A DNA stretch of 63,879 nucleotides from Bacteroidales bacterium (GTDB taxonomy: Bacteria; Bacteroidota; Bacteroidia; Bacteroidales; UBA932): assembly GCA_017555445.1 (NCBI GenBank), contig JAFZGK010000052.1, forward strand, positions 1 through 63,879. Reading direction: 5' to 3'. Below the pieces are notes generated by a model. The model worked only from the letters and a program-made list of their open reading frames with translations, had not been told where the DNA came from and did no database searches. Below are positions 50,314 through 59,844 of this stretch, in pieces. The translations under genes were made by a program, and so were the position numbers. Position 1 is the first letter of the stretch. Every line of letters starts with the position of its first letter.

Positions 50314-51336
50314 ATGAAGACTATTTTCAGAACAATGTTCCTTGCCGGTGCTGTCGTTATGGCGGCAAGCTGCGGCAATGCAGGAAAGAAGACAGAGGTT
50401 CTTGCTCCGGTTGACACCACTCCGACAGTTTCAGTTGTCGAGGTGGGAGTACAGGATGTTCCTCAGGAAGTGACATATACATCTACTGTCCAGCCATATG
50501 TAAAGAACAATATCGTTCCTCAGGCAGGAAACAGAATCAAGAAGATCAACGTTGAAGTCGGTGACTTCGTGCAGAAGGGACAGATCCTTGCAGAAATGGA
50601 CCTTACACAGCTTCAGCAGGCTGAACTCCAGCTCGTGAACAACGAGATTGAGTACAACCGTATCAAGGAACTCTACAATGCAGGTGGCATTGCAAAGTCT
50701 GACCTTGACGCTGTTGAGATGGCATACAACCTCAGCAAGGCTACATATTATAACCTCTTCGAGAACTCTATCCTCGAGTCACCGATCGATGGCGTGATCA
50801 CTGCACGTAACTATGATGTAGGTGATATGTACGCTATGAGCGCTCCTCTCTTCACAGTTGAGCAGATCAAGCCTGTAAAGCTTCTCGTAGCCGTTTCAGA
50901 GTCTGACTATTCAAAAGTGAAGAAGGGTGATTCGGTTGTCATCACAGCTGACGCTGTTCCTGGCAAGACATTCTACGGAAAGGTTGAAAGAATCTATCCT
51001 ACAGTGGATCCTGCTACACGTACAGTTACTGTAGAGGTTCATGTTGCAAACAACTACACTACACTCCGTCCGGGAATGTTCGCAAGAGTGAAGCTCAACT
51101 TCGGTGTGAACAAGAGCGTTGTAATTCCTGACGTAGCTGTAGTGAAGCAGCAGGGCTCAGGCGAGCGTTTCGTATATATCCTCAATGAGGACGGAACTGT
51201 CACTTATCAGTCAGTGGTTCTCGGCCGTCGCCTCGGTGCTGAGTATGAGGTTCTTGAGGGAATCCAGGAGGGCGCCAAGGTCGTTACAGGCGGTCAGCTC
51301 AGACTCAAGAACGGTGTAAAGGTAGAGGTTAAATAA
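50314..51336 (+). CDS. RND efflux periplasmic adaptor lipoprotein
   Basis: About 340 residues starting MKTIFRTMFLAGAVVMAASC, a lipoprotein signal with lipobox AASC; an upstream TTG is rejected. The adaptor domains are in order: barrel-sandwich start (VKNNIVPQAGNRIKKINVEV), a short helical hairpin (ELQLVNNEIEYNRIKELYN), the beta-barrel (VKLLVAVSESDYSKVKKG, RTVTVEVHVANN) and the C-terminal membrane-proximal part. It connects the TolC protein to the RND pump encoded next. Confidence 0.94.
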   Translation: MKTIFRTMFLAGAVVMAASCGNAGKKTEVLAPVDTTPTVSVVEVGVQDVPQEVTYTSTVQPYVKNNIVPQAGNRIKKINVEVGDFVQKGQILAEMDLTQLQQAELQLVNNEIEYNRIKELYNAGGIAKSDLDAVEMAYNLSKATYYNLFENSILESPIDGVITARNYDVGDMYAMSAPLFTVEQIKPVKLLVAVSESDYSKVKKGDSVVITADAVPGKTFYGKVERIYPTVDPATRTVTVEVHVANNYTTLRPGMFARVKLNFGVNKSVVIPDVAVVKQQGSGERFVYILNEDGTVTYQSVVLGRRLGAEYEVLEGIQEGAKVVTGGQLRLKNGVKVEVK

Positions 51337-51354
51337 TCTTAGAAGAACGATAAT

Positions 51355-54300
51355 ATGAGTATATATAGAAAAGCGGTCAATAACCCGGTCACCACGGCGC
51401 TGGTCTTCATCACCTTGGCGATTTTCGGTGTATTCTCGCTGGTCAACATATCACTCGACAGATTCCCTAAGTTTGACGCCAATGTCGTAATGGTAATGTC
51501 GTCTTACTCGGGAGCCAGTGCAGAAGATATCGAGACCAACCTTACAAAGGTGCTTGAGAACTCGCTCAACGGTGTGAGTGATCTCAAGAACATCACTTCT
51601 ACATCAAGAGAGAACATTTCGCTCATCACTCTCGAATTTGTTGAGGGAGTGGATATTGATGTTGCTACTAATGACGTGCGTGACAAGCTCGACATGGTGA
51701 ACTCTGTTCTTCCTGAAGGAGCTTCACTTCCTGTCATCTTCAAGTTCAGTGCGGATGACATGCCTATCATGATCATGGCGGCGACAGCTAATGAAAGCCT
51801 TCCTGCTCTCGAGAAGATTCTCGATGATATGGTTGCGACTCCGCTTGCACGAGTTTCAGGTGTAGGTACTGTTTCAGTTGCAGGTGCCCCTCAGCGTGAG
51901 ATCCAGGTGTATGTGGATCCTAACAAGCTCGAGGCTTATGGCTTGACAGTTTCTGGAATCGCAGGAATCATCGCTACTGAAAACAGAAACATTCCGAGCG
52001 GTAGCATCGACATCGGATCAAACTCATATGCACTTCGCGTGGAGAAGGAATTCACTGCTGCCGACCAGATGCTTGATATCGTTATCGGACATTCAAACGG
52101 CAAGGCTGTATATCTCCGTGACGTTGCAAGAGTAGTTGACGGCGTTGAGGAGAGATATCAGGAGGCTTATATCAATGGTGTTCAGGGTGCACAGATCGTG
52201 ATTCAGAAGCAGTCGGATGCAAACACTGTCAACGTAATCAAGGGTGTAAGAAAGGAAATGAAGAATATTGAGAGATCACTTCCTTCAGACATCAAGATCA
52301 CAACAGTGATGGACAGCTCGGACAACATCCTCAACACTCTCAGGTCTTTGGCTGAGACAATCCTCGTGACCTTCCTCATCGTGATGCTCGTGGTTTACCT
52401 CTTCCTTGGAAGATGGAGAGCTACATTCATCATCGTGCTCGCGATCCCTATTTCGCTCCTTGCATCCCTCATGTATCTCTGGGCTACAGGCAACACCCTC
52501 AATATCGTATCGATGTCAGCGCTTTCGATCGCTATCGGTATGGTGGTCGATGATGCCATCGTTGTACTCGAGAACATTTCTACACATCTTGAGAGAGGTG
52601 CCAAGCCGAAGGAGGCTGCCGTTCATGCAACTCAGGAGGTGGGTATTTCAGTAATCGCGTCTACATTGACAATGCTTGCGGTATTCCTTCCGCTCACATT
52701 GGTGAAGGGTATGGCAGGTCTCATGTTCAAGCAGCTCGGATGGATTACAAGTATCATCATGATCGTGTCGACTATCGGTGCGCTTACGCTTATCCCTATG
52801 CTCTGCGCCAAGTTCCTTCGCTTCAAGCCAAAGCACGGTAAGCTTCATGATATCATTTTTGGAAACTTCAACAGGTTCCTTGATAAGGTTTCTGCAGGTT
52901 ATAGCCGTGTAATCAACTGGTGTGTGACACACAGAACTATAGTTACATGCTCGGCTCTTGGAGTGTTCGTAGCTACAATAGCCGGATTCTATCCTCTTAT
53001 CGAGACAGAGTTCATGCCAAGTTCTGACCAGGGACGTATTACAGTCCAGCTTGAGCTTCCTGCAGGTACAGGCCAGCATGTGACACGTGAGCTCGGACAC
53101 GAGATCTATGGCAGATTCGTAGAAAATGTGCCTGAGATCGTGAACTGCTCGTTCTCACTTGGACAGGCGGACTCGGACAACTCGTTCGCTGCAATGCAGA
53201 CAAACGGTACTCATGTCATCTCATACAATGTGAATATCGGAAGTATGGAGGATCGTGAGAGGTCACAGTCAGAAATTGCAGATGTGATCCGTGGCATTCT
53301 TGCAGATTATCCTCAGATCAAGAAGACCCGAGTTTCTGAAGGTGCCGGCGGAATGGGTGGTGTTTCCACTGTAGATGTAGAGATTTATGGCCACGACTTC
53401 GAGGATACAGACCGTATCGGTAAGATTATTCAGGAGAAGATGCTCGCATCAGGCGCTTATCCGCAGGTTCTTATCAGCCGTGATGAGTATACTCCTGAGT
53501 ATCAGGTGGATTTCGATCGTGTGAAGCTTGCATTGAACGGTCTTAACAGTACTACCGCAGCTTCATACCTCAGTTCTGCAATCAACGGATCGACACAGTC
53601 ATTCTATCGTGAGGACGGTGATGAGTACAGCATCAGAGTTCGCTATGCTCCGGAATTCAGAACAAGCATCGAAGATATCGAGAATATCATGGTCTACAAC
53701 AACATGGGCCAGGGATTCAGAATCAAGGATCTCGGAGAGGTGATAGAGAGCCAGGTTCCGCCTTCAATCACAAGAAAGAACCGTGAACGTGTGCTTACCG
53801 TTTCCGGAGTAGTATCCAAGGATATGCCTCTTTCAAAGGCAGTAAAGCTTACTACGGCAGATATGGAGACAGTGGACATGGGAGGATATACTTATAAGAT
53901 CGCTGGATCTTTCGAGGATATGCAGGAGACATTCGGCGACCTCATCCTCCTCCTCGTGATGATCATCATCCTTGTATATGTGGTGATGGCTTCGCAGTTC
54001 GAGTCATTCATGAGTCCGTTCGTGATCATGTTCTCGATTCCGTTCGCATTCGTAGGAGTGCTTCTCGGACTCGTAGTGACAGGTACAGCACTCGGTACTA
54101 TGGGTATGATCGGTATCCTTATCCTCATGGGTATCGTGGTGAAGAACGGTATCGTGCTCATCGACTACACCATCCTCATGCGTGAGCGCGGATTCAGCAT
54201 CGTTGAATCTACAGTGATTGCAGCGAAGTCCCGTCTCCGTCCTATCCTCATGACTACTCTGACAACAGTCCTCGGTATGATTCCGATGGCTATCGGTCAG

Positions 54301-54456
54301 GGTGAGGGTTCAGAGATGTGGCGTTCACTCGGTATGGTAGTGGCTTGGGGTCTTTCGATCTCGACCCTCGTTACTCTCGTGATCATCCCGACTGTTTATG
54401 CCTCACTTGCTACAATGCAGGAACGTCGTGCAGCTCGCAAGGCTGCAAAAGCTTAA
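51355..54456 (+). CDS. RND-family efflux pump inner membrane subunit
   Basis: A 1033-residue AcrB-like pump: twelve membrane helices in two repeats with two large periplasmic loops. The N-terminus YRKAVNNPVTTALVFITLAIF, the helix-4 SIGMVVDDAIVVLEN-like stretch (AIGMVVDDAIVVLENIS, with the proton-relay Asp pair), and the second-half GIVVKNGIVLIDY are typical of the HAE1 group. Proton-driven export of a hydrophobic or drug-like substrate is expected. It forms an operon with the TolC, adaptor and PG0541-type genes. Confidence 0.95.
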   Translation: MSIYRKAVNNPVTTALVFITLAIFGVFSLVNISLDRFPKFDANVVMVMSSYSGASAEDIETNLTKVLENSLNGVSDLKNITSTSRENISLITLEFVEGVDIDVATNDVRDKLDMVNSVLPEGASLPVIFKFSADDMPIMIMAATANESLPALEKILDDMVATPLARVSGVGTVSVAGAPQREIQVYVDPNKLEAYGLTVSGIAGIIATENRNIPSGSIDIGSNSYALRVEKEFTAADQMLDIVIGHSNGKAVYLRDVARVVDGVEERYQEAYINGVQGAQIVIQKQSDANTVNVIKGVRKEMKNIERSLPSDIKITTVMDSSDNILNTLRSLAETILVTFLIVMLVVYLFLGRWRATFIIVLAIPISLLASLMYLWATGNTLNIVSMSALSIAIGMVVDDAIVVLENISTHLERGAKPKEAAVHATQEVGISVIASTLTMLAVFLPLTLVKGMAGLMFKQLGWITSIIMIVSTIGALTLIPMLCAKFLRFKPKHGKLHDIIFGNFNRFLDKVSAGYSRVINWCVTHRTIVTCSALGVFVATIAGFYPLIETEFMPSSDQGRITVQLELPAGTGQHVTRELGHEIYGRFVENVPEIVNCSFSLGQADSDNSFAAMQTNGTHVISYNVNIGSMEDRERSQSEIADVIRGILADYPQIKKTRVSEGAGGMGGVSTVDVEIYGHDFEDTDRIGKIIQEKMLASGAYPQVLISRDEYTPEYQVDFDRVKLALNGLNSTTAASYLSSAINGSTQSFYREDGDEYSIRVRYAPEFRTSIEDIENIMVYNNMGQGFRIKDLGEVIESQVPPSITRKNRERVLTVSGVVSKDMPLSKAVKLTTADMETVDMGGYTYKIAGSFEDMQETFGDLILLLVMIIILVYVVMASQFESFMSPFVIMFSIPFAFVGVLLGLVVTGTALGTMGMIGILILMGIVVKNGIVLIDYTILMRERGFSIVESTVIAAKSRLRPILMTTLTTVLGMIPMAIGQGEGSEMWRSLGMVVAWGLSISTLVTLVIIPTVYASLATMQERRAARKAAKA

Positions 54457-54475
54457 TAATTAAAGACTAAAGATT

Positions 54476-54769
54476 ATGAAAGGAATTTTCTTAGCATATG
54501 ATCAGGCGTATAACATGGAGATAGCTGATGCTCTCGAGAAGATCGGATGTCGCGGTTTCACCATGTGGCAGGACATTGCAGGACGTGGAAGCGAGACAGG
54601 TGAGCCTCACCTTGGAAACCATGCATGGCCTACAATGAACAACGCTATTCTTACCTTCGTTCCTGATGAAACTGTGGATGATATTCTCGCTGCAGTGAAA
54701 GCTATGGATGAGGAGACTCCAGCGCTCGGACTCAGAGCTTTCGTATGGAACGTTGAGAAATATTATTAA
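54476..54769 (+). CDS. PG0541-family transporter-associated protein
   Basis: A 97-residue protein with a PII-like pattern (MKGIFLAYDQAYNMEIADAL, then GSETGEPHLGNHAWPTMNNA). It matches a small family of Bacteroidota found beside RND pumps. The name is from the family; the biochemical role is not known. It lies 19 bases after the RND gene and is the last gene of the efflux operon, closed by a terminator at 54811-54852. Confidence 0.82.
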   Translation: MKGIFLAYDQAYNMEIADALEKIGCRGFTMWQDIAGRGSETGEPHLGNHAWPTMNNAILTFVPDETVDDILAAVKAMDEETPALGLRAFVWNVEKYY

Positions 54770-54806
54770 TACGCGTATACACCTGTTTTTTATATAGGTA
54801 TCAATA

Positions 54807-54837
54807 TTGTAATTCCAGTTGCAAATTTTTATATTTG
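54807..54837 (+). promoter_or_regulatory. Promoter of trxA, overlapping a terminator
   Basis: TTG at 54807-54809, a 20-base spacer, then TATATTTG at 54830-54837. The -7 box is part of the 3' arm of the terminator hairpin at 54811-54852. Confidence 0.6.
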
Positions 54838-54852
54838 CGACTGGAATTTTTG
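54811..54852 (+). terminator. Terminator of the efflux operon
   Basis: AATTCCAGT-T-GCAAAT pairs with ATTTGC-G-ACTGGAATT around TTTTAT and is followed by a T run. The trxA -7 box lies within it. Confidence 0.85.
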
Positions 54853-54917
54853 TTTTATTCTGCCGGAGCAGGCTTTAAAAGGCAGGCGATGGCTTTAACC
54901 ACTAAAAATTAATAATT

Positions 54918-55232
54918 ATGGCACATGTAATTACTGATGCGAATTTCGCTGAAACCCTTAATACTGATAAACTCGTTGTTGTTGACTTCTGGGCAACATG
55001 GTGTGGTCCATGCAAGGCAATCGCACCTATCGTAGAGGAACTTGCAACTGAATATGCTGACAAGGCTGTGATCTGCAAGTGTAATGTAGATGACTGTGAT
55101 GACGTTCCTATGAACTACAACATCAGAAGCATTCCTACACTTATTTTCTTCAAGAACGGTGAGGTTGTGGACAGACATGTAGGAGCTGCTTCAAAGGCGG
55201 ATCTTGTAGCTAAGATTGATTCACTTCTTTAA
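54918..55232 (+). CDS. trxA: Thioredoxin
   Basis: A 104-residue thioredoxin with the active site FWATWCGPCKAIAP, the cis-Pro region RSIPTLIFFKNGEVV and typical length. It reduces cytoplasmic disulfides. No signal peptide is present. It has its own promoter nested in the previous terminator; the barrel gene follows after 13 bases. Confidence 0.96.
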   Translation: MAHVITDANFAETLNTDKLVVVDFWATWCGPCKAIAPIVEELATEYADKAVICKCNVDDCDDVPMNYNIRSIPTLIFFKNGEVVDRHVGAASKADLVAKIDSLL

Positions 55233-55245
55233 TTCAGGATAACCT

Positions 55246-55929
55246 ATGAAAAGTTTTGTTGCTGTCATCGCAGTCTGTGCGATGACAATTCTCTCTGCTG
55301 TTAATGCAAATGCACAGAGAGTCGGATTGACAGCAGGTGCCAACTTCACCAGCATGCAGAATATCGACAAGAGCTCTGCTACAGGATATTTTGTCGGAGG
55401 TACTGCCCAGTTCAAGCTTCCTCTCGGATTCTCTCTTCAGCCATCATTGCTCTATTCTGCAAAGGTGTCAGAGGTGGGAAGTTCAGCACTTAACACATTG
55501 AAGATGAATGTAGGATATCTGGAACTTCCTGTTTCAGTGCAGTGGGGTCCGGATCTTCTTGTATTCAGACCATTCCTGGATGTCACTCCTTATGTGGGAT
55601 ATGCTCTGAATTCGAATATCAAGACTGTTGCAGATGATGTGGATCTTGGTGTAGGTCAGCTGAATCAGCTTAAGGATGAGGCTTTGAATCAGGTCAAGGA
55701 CGGATTCAAGAGCATGGTGAATGACCTTGAGTATGGTCTTGGCCTCGGTGGAGGTCTTGAGGTATGGCGTCTTCAGGTGATCTGCAGATACAACTGGAAC
55801 TTCGGTCCGCTTGTAAAGGCTGTCGAGGCAGGAGTTACTGATGTTGTTCAGGATCAGATCAAGGATGCTGTGAAAGGAAAGAATTTCGGCGGAGTATCAC
55901 TCTCTCTTACTTACATGTTCGGCAAATAA
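55246..55929 (+). CDS. Small outer membrane beta-barrel protein, PorT-like
   Basis: A 227-residue exported protein with the signal peptide MKSFVAVIAVCAMTILSAVN. The mature part is mainly beta strands: RVGLTAGANFTSMQNID, GFSLQPSLLYSAKVSEVG and the end GGVSLSLTYMFGK, as in barrel proteins of the PorT/OMP_b-brl type. The ligand is not known. It overlaps the next gene by one base (TAATG), implying coupling. Confidence 0.8.
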   Translation: MKSFVAVIAVCAMTILSAVNANAQRVGLTAGANFTSMQNIDKSSATGYFVGGTAQFKLPLGFSLQPSLLYSAKVSEVGSSALNTLKMNVGYLELPVSVQWGPDLLVFRPFLDVTPYVGYALNSNIKTVADDVDLGVGQLNQLKDEALNQVKDGFKSMVNDLEYGLGLGGGLEVWRLQVICRYNWNFGPLVKAVEAGVTDVVQDQIKDAVKGKNFGGVSLSLTYMFGK

Positions 55930-56465
55930 TGGACATGAAGAAGATAGCAGTATTTTGCTCTGCAAGGAAGGAAATAGATCCACAATATGACAAAGTCGCC
56001 CGCGAATTCGTCCGGGCGGCTTCGTTGCGTGGATATGGAATAGTTTCCGGAGGTACGATCAAGGGAACTATGGGTGAAATATCGGATGAGCTCCGTGACT
56101 GCGGAGGATATCATCTTGGTGTGATTCCACGCTTCATGAAGGAGTATGTCTATCCTGATCTTTCAGAGGTCATCTGGACAGATACCATGGCGGAGAGAAA
56201 GACCCTGCTCAGGAAAGATACATGTGCCGTGGTGGCTCTTCCGGGTGGAATCGGCACGTTGGATGAACTTATCGAGACCTTTGCGCTCGTTCATCTCAAG
56301 CAGCATGAAGGAAAGATGTTCGTATTGAATCATAACGGATTCTACGAACCTTTGAGAGCACTTCTTGAGCACTATGTCAAGACAGGTATGATGTCCGAAG
56401 AGACAAATGCCAAGATGATTTTTGCCGATACTGTTGAAGAGATTCTTGATGCTCTTCAGGATTAA
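55929..56465 (+). CDS. LOG family protein
   Basis: A 178-residue Rossmann-fold protein with the LOG motif GGIGTLDELIETFALVHLKQ containing the PGGxGTxxE-type signature LPGGIGTLDE. LOG enzymes release free nucleobases from cytokinin-type nucleotides or act as nucleotide phosphoribohydrolases. The substrate here is not readable. The Met at 55935 is an alternative start. Confidence 0.9.
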   Translation: MDMKKIAVFCSARKEIDPQYDKVAREFVRAASLRGYGIVSGGTIKGTMGEISDELRDCGGYHLGVIPRFMKEYVYPDLSEVIWTDTMAERKTLLRKDTCAVVALPGGIGTLDELIETFALVHLKQHEGKMFVLNHNGFYEPLRALLEHYVKTGMMSEETNAKMIFADTVEEILDALQD

Positions 56466-56485
56466 TGATTACAGACATCTTCTGA

Positions 56486-57472
56486 GTGATGAATATTAAA
56501 TCGATAAAGGAACATCTGGGACAGGACTGGACGGCGCTTCAGACCAGGATCGCTTCTGCGCTGCAGAGCGATATCGACTTGCTGAACATGACTAATAATT
56601 CCATCCTTTCCAATTCCGGCAAACAGCTCAGGCCTTTGCTTTCCCTGCTTTTTGCTCGTGCATGTTCCGGTGGGGAGGCTAATGAGTCTGCTGTTCGTTA
56701 TGCGGCAGCATCTGAGCTTCTTCATAATGCGACGTTGCTCCATGATGATGTGGCTGATGACAGCGACAAGCGTAGGGGAGTGCCGACTATCAGATCCCTT
56801 ATGGGACCGTCTGTCTCTGTACTTGTAGGAGATTACTGGCTGGTAAAGGCTGTGGAGCAGATTCTCGGAGCAGATCACGGAGCCGTAAGGGCAATCGGTA
56901 TATTTGCCAAGACTCTCAGCGACCTTGCTGAAGGTGAGATGCTTCAGCTCGAGAAGGCTCAGAAGGGTGATACTGATAAATCCGACTATCTCAGAATCAT
57001 ATATTGCAAGACTGCATCGCTTTTTGAAGCATCGTGTCTGTCGGCTGTAATTGCAGCGGATGCATCAGAGGAGATGGAAAAGGCGGCACTGGAATATTCG
57101 GTTGCTTTAGGAAATGCTTTCCAGATACGTGATGACATGCTGGATTATGCCGGCACAGATTCTGTCGGAAAGCCTCTTGGAGTCGATATTCTTGAACAGA
57201 AGATTACAATGCCTCTCCTTGGTGCTCTGGCTTCTGTATCGGAAGATGAGGCTGCAAGAATCAGAGGACTTGTCAAGGATATTGTCGGTCATCCGGAATA
57301 TAGAGATGAGATTGTGGATTTTGTGAAGTCAAACGGCGGACTTGAGGCTGCTCTTGCAGAGTTGAACAAGTTTGTTGACGACGCTGTGAGGGCCTTGGAT
57401 GTCCTTCCTGAAAGTTTTGAGAAGGAATGTCTTGTGGAACTGGCTTACTTTACAGCAAAAAGGATAATGTAG
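56486..57472 (+). CDS. Polyprenyl diphosphate synthase (octaprenyl/geranylgeranyl type)
   Basis: A 328-residue trans-isoprenyl synthase. The first Asp-rich motif is LLHDDVADDSDKRRG and the second DDMLDYAGTDSVG; the helix LLHNATLLHDD precedes the first. It extends allylic diphosphates for quinone side chains or carrier lipids. The chain length cannot be determined from these motifs alone. It links with ispE upstream in isoprenoid metabolism, though in a different operon. Confidence 0.93.
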   Translation: MMNIKSIKEHLGQDWTALQTRIASALQSDIDLLNMTNNSILSNSGKQLRPLLSLLFARACSGGEANESAVRYAAASELLHNATLLHDDVADDSDKRRGVPTIRSLMGPSVSVLVGDYWLVKAVEQILGADHGAVRAIGIFAKTLSDLAEGEMLQLEKAQKGDTDKSDYLRIIYCKTASLFEASCLSAVIAADASEEMEKAALEYSVALGNAFQIRDDMLDYAGTDSVGKPLGVDILEQKITMPLLGALASVSEDEAARIRGLVKDIVGHPEYRDEIVDFVKSNGGLEAALAELNKFVDDAVRALDVLPESFEKECLVELAYFTAKRIM

Positions 57473-57479
57473 GGTAGGA

Positions 57480-58535
57480 ATGAGGTTTGCTGATGTCATA
57501 GGTAATGCTTCGGTGGCGAAGGTGCTGTCCTCTATGGCGGACAGCGGCAGGGTTGCGCATGCTATGCTCATGTATGAGAATGAGGGCTGTGGAGCTTTGG
57601 CACTTGCGCTCGCCTATGTACAGTATCTCAATTGCAGCGATCCGCAGGATGGTGATTCATGTGGAGAATGCCCTTCATGCAGGCAGATGGCCAAGCTGAT
57701 ACATCCGGATGTGCATTTCGTCTTTCCAGTAAACAAGGGTCCCAAGACATCGGATGACAAGCCTGTATCCGAGTCATATATCAAATATTGGCGTGAGCTT
57801 GCCATTGCGGATCCTTATTTTGTTGAATCAGATCTGCAGCGTGCCATCGGAATTGAATCAAAGAACGGCCTGATAGCAGTAGCAGAAGCTAAATCCATCA
57901 TCGGGAAGCTTTCGCTCACAGCTGTTGCCGACGGATATAAGGCAGTTATCTTCTATCTGCCTGAGAAGATGAATCAGGAGACTGCCAACAGGCTTCTGAA
58001 GCTTGTCGAGGAACCGCCTGAAAAGACAATTTTCATCTTCATCACCCATGCACCGGAAAAAGTGCTCCAGACAATCTTCTCGCGTTGTCAGAGCCTCAGG
58101 GTGCTTCCTCTTACGAAAGAGGAGATGGAAAAGGTCAAGGCCTTGAAGCCTTCCGATGATAATGAGGATAAGCTTCAGTTCATGGAAGTGTTCACGGACC
58201 TTATGAATGCCATTGTCGGACGTGATCTGATGGCGGCACTGGAGTGTGGAGAGATGATGGCGGCTTTGGATTCGCGAGAAAAACAGAAAGCTTTTTGTAC
58301 ATTTGCAAGCGATTGCATAAGGAATATATTCATGATTCAGCAGGGTCTGCCGCAGCTGGTGGATATGCCTGAAGAAGATGGGGAGTTCTATAATATGATG
58401 GCTGCCCGACTTGGCAAAGGATTCTGCATGAAGTCAATAACAAATATAGAGAAGGTCGTTGCCATGATCGACAGGAACGTAAGTTCCAAGATTCTTTTCT
58501 GCGACCTTGTCAACAGGATGTTTTTAAGCATATGA
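57480..58535 (+). CDS. holB: DNA polymerase III delta-prime subunit
   Basis: A 351-residue clamp-loader subunit. The family pattern includes MRFADVIGNASVAKVLSSMA, the zinc-module Cys in CGECPSCRQM, RLLKLVEEPPEKTIFIFITH and SRCQSLRVLPLTKEEME. There is no intact Walker A motif, as expected for delta-prime. It overlaps ricT by 4 bases. Confidence 0.9.
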   Translation: MRFADVIGNASVAKVLSSMADSGRVAHAMLMYENEGCGALALALAYVQYLNCSDPQDGDSCGECPSCRQMAKLIHPDVHFVFPVNKGPKTSDDKPVSESYIKYWRELAIADPYFVESDLQRAIGIESKNGLIAVAEAKSIIGKLSLTAVADGYKAVIFYLPEKMNQETANRLLKLVEEPPEKTIFIFITHAPEKVLQTIFSRCQSLRVLPLTKEEMEKVKALKPSDDNEDKLQFMEVFTDLMNAIVGRDLMAALECGEMMAALDSREKQKAFCTFASDCIRNIFMIQQGLPQLVDMPEEDGEFYNMMAARLGKGFCMKSITNIEKVVAMIDRNVSSKILFCDLVNRMFLSI

Positions 58536-59842
58536 TGGAATCTAAGAAATATGACTGCTCTCGTGGCTGTGTGGTCGAGCGCACCGATTCAGGTGAGGTT
58601 GACTGTACTTATCGTCAGGGCTGCTGCAAGCTGGAGGTATACAACTGGCTTCAGGGTGTGAATCAGGAGCAGTACAAGGACTTGTTCGAGGTCCGTTTCA
58701 AGAATACACGAAAGGGAATCTACCGTAACGGATCCGGCCAGAGCATAAAGACCGGAGATATGGTCATCGTGGAGTCTGCCAACGGCCACGATCTTGGTAT
58801 CGTGACTCTCGAAGGCCCTATCGTTGCACGACAGATGAAGTGCAAGAGGATCGATCCTGAGACTTTTGAGTTCAAGAGGATATATCGTAAGGCGAAGCTG
58901 TTTGATATCGAGAGATGGCAGGAGGCTATCGCACGTGAGCATGAGACAATGATCCGTTCGCGTCAGATTGCTGCCGAGCTCGGTCTCGAGATGAAGATCG
59001 GTGATGTGGAGTTCCAGGGAGATGGCACTAAGGCGATTTTCTATTACATCGCAGACGGCCGTGTGGACTTCCGTCAGCTCATCAAGGTGTTTGCAGAGGA
59101 GTTCCGTATCAGGATCGAGATGAAGCAGATCGGCGCCCGTCAGGAAGCAGGTCTTATCGGAGGACTTGGAGTATGCGGTCGCGAACTCTGCTGTTCTAAC
59201 TATATTTCAAGCTTCCAGTCAATCACTACTTCGGCTGCTCGCGTGCAGGATCTTTCATTGAATCCTCAGAAGCTCGCAGGACAGTGCGGAAAGCTCAAGT
59301 GCTGTCTCAATTATGAGACTACTGCATATATGGATGCGGCATCGAGAATCCCTAAGGTCAACAATCCTCTCGAATTCGAGGATGGCCTGGCATATCTGAT
59401 GAAGACCGATATTCTTCGTGAGATCATGTACTTCTCATATGACCCTCAGTCACTTGCAAACCTTTATCCTCTCTATGCGGAGGATGTGTGGGATATCATC
59501 CGAATGAACCGCAACGGTGAGAGACCTGCATCTCTCAAGGATGATTCGACTCCGATGCCGGAATTCGTGACTGCAGTAGGTGATGATGCAATCAACCGTT
59601 TCGATGAGGCCCGCAAGCGCAAGAAGAAGAAAAGGTCAGGTTCGAAGAAGAAAGCAGATGTTGCTCAGAATGTAGAGCAGGCTCAGCAGGAATCCCGTCC
59701 GGATGATTCACATCAGAAGCCTCGTCAGAACAAGGGCGAAGGTCGTCGTGAAGGAAACGGCGGACGCAGAGATGGAGGCAGGAATCGCAGCAGAGGTCCC
59801 CGCAAGGACAACAAGCCAAGAAACGATAAGCAGGGAGAGTAA
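58532..59842 (+). CDS. ricT: PSP1 domain protein, RicT-like
   Basis: A 436-residue protein of the PSP1/RicT family; RicT is part of an Fe-S regulatory complex in Bacillus. A PSP1 domain is at about 60-300 with GARQEAGLIGGLGVCGRELC and the Cys cluster CGRELCCSN, then CGKLKCCLNYE. The C-terminal 80 residues are low-complexity and Lys/Arg/Asn/Asp-rich (KKKKRSGSKKKADVAQN, EGRREGNGGRRDGGRN), an addition typical of Bacteroidota. It is in an operon between holB and trmB. Confidence 0.88.
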   Translation: MMESKKYDCSRGCVVERTDSGEVDCTYRQGCCKLEVYNWLQGVNQEQYKDLFEVRFKNTRKGIYRNGSGQSIKTGDMVIVESANGHDLGIVTLEGPIVARQMKCKRIDPETFEFKRIYRKAKLFDIERWQEAIAREHETMIRSRQIAAELGLEMKIGDVEFQGDGTKAIFYYIADGRVDFRQLIKVFAEEFRIRIEMKQIGARQEAGLIGGLGVCGRELCCSNYISSFQSITTSAARVQDLSLNPQKLAGQCGKLKCCLNYETTAYMDAASRIPKVNNPLEFEDGLAYLMKTDILREIMYFSYDPQSLANLYPLYAEDVWDIIRMNRNGERPASLKDDSTPMPEFVTAVGDDAINRFDEARKRKKKKRSGSKKKADVAQNVEQAQQESRPDDSHQKPRQNKGEGRREGNGGRRDGGRNRSRGPRKDNKPRNDKQGE

Positions 59843-59844
59843 TC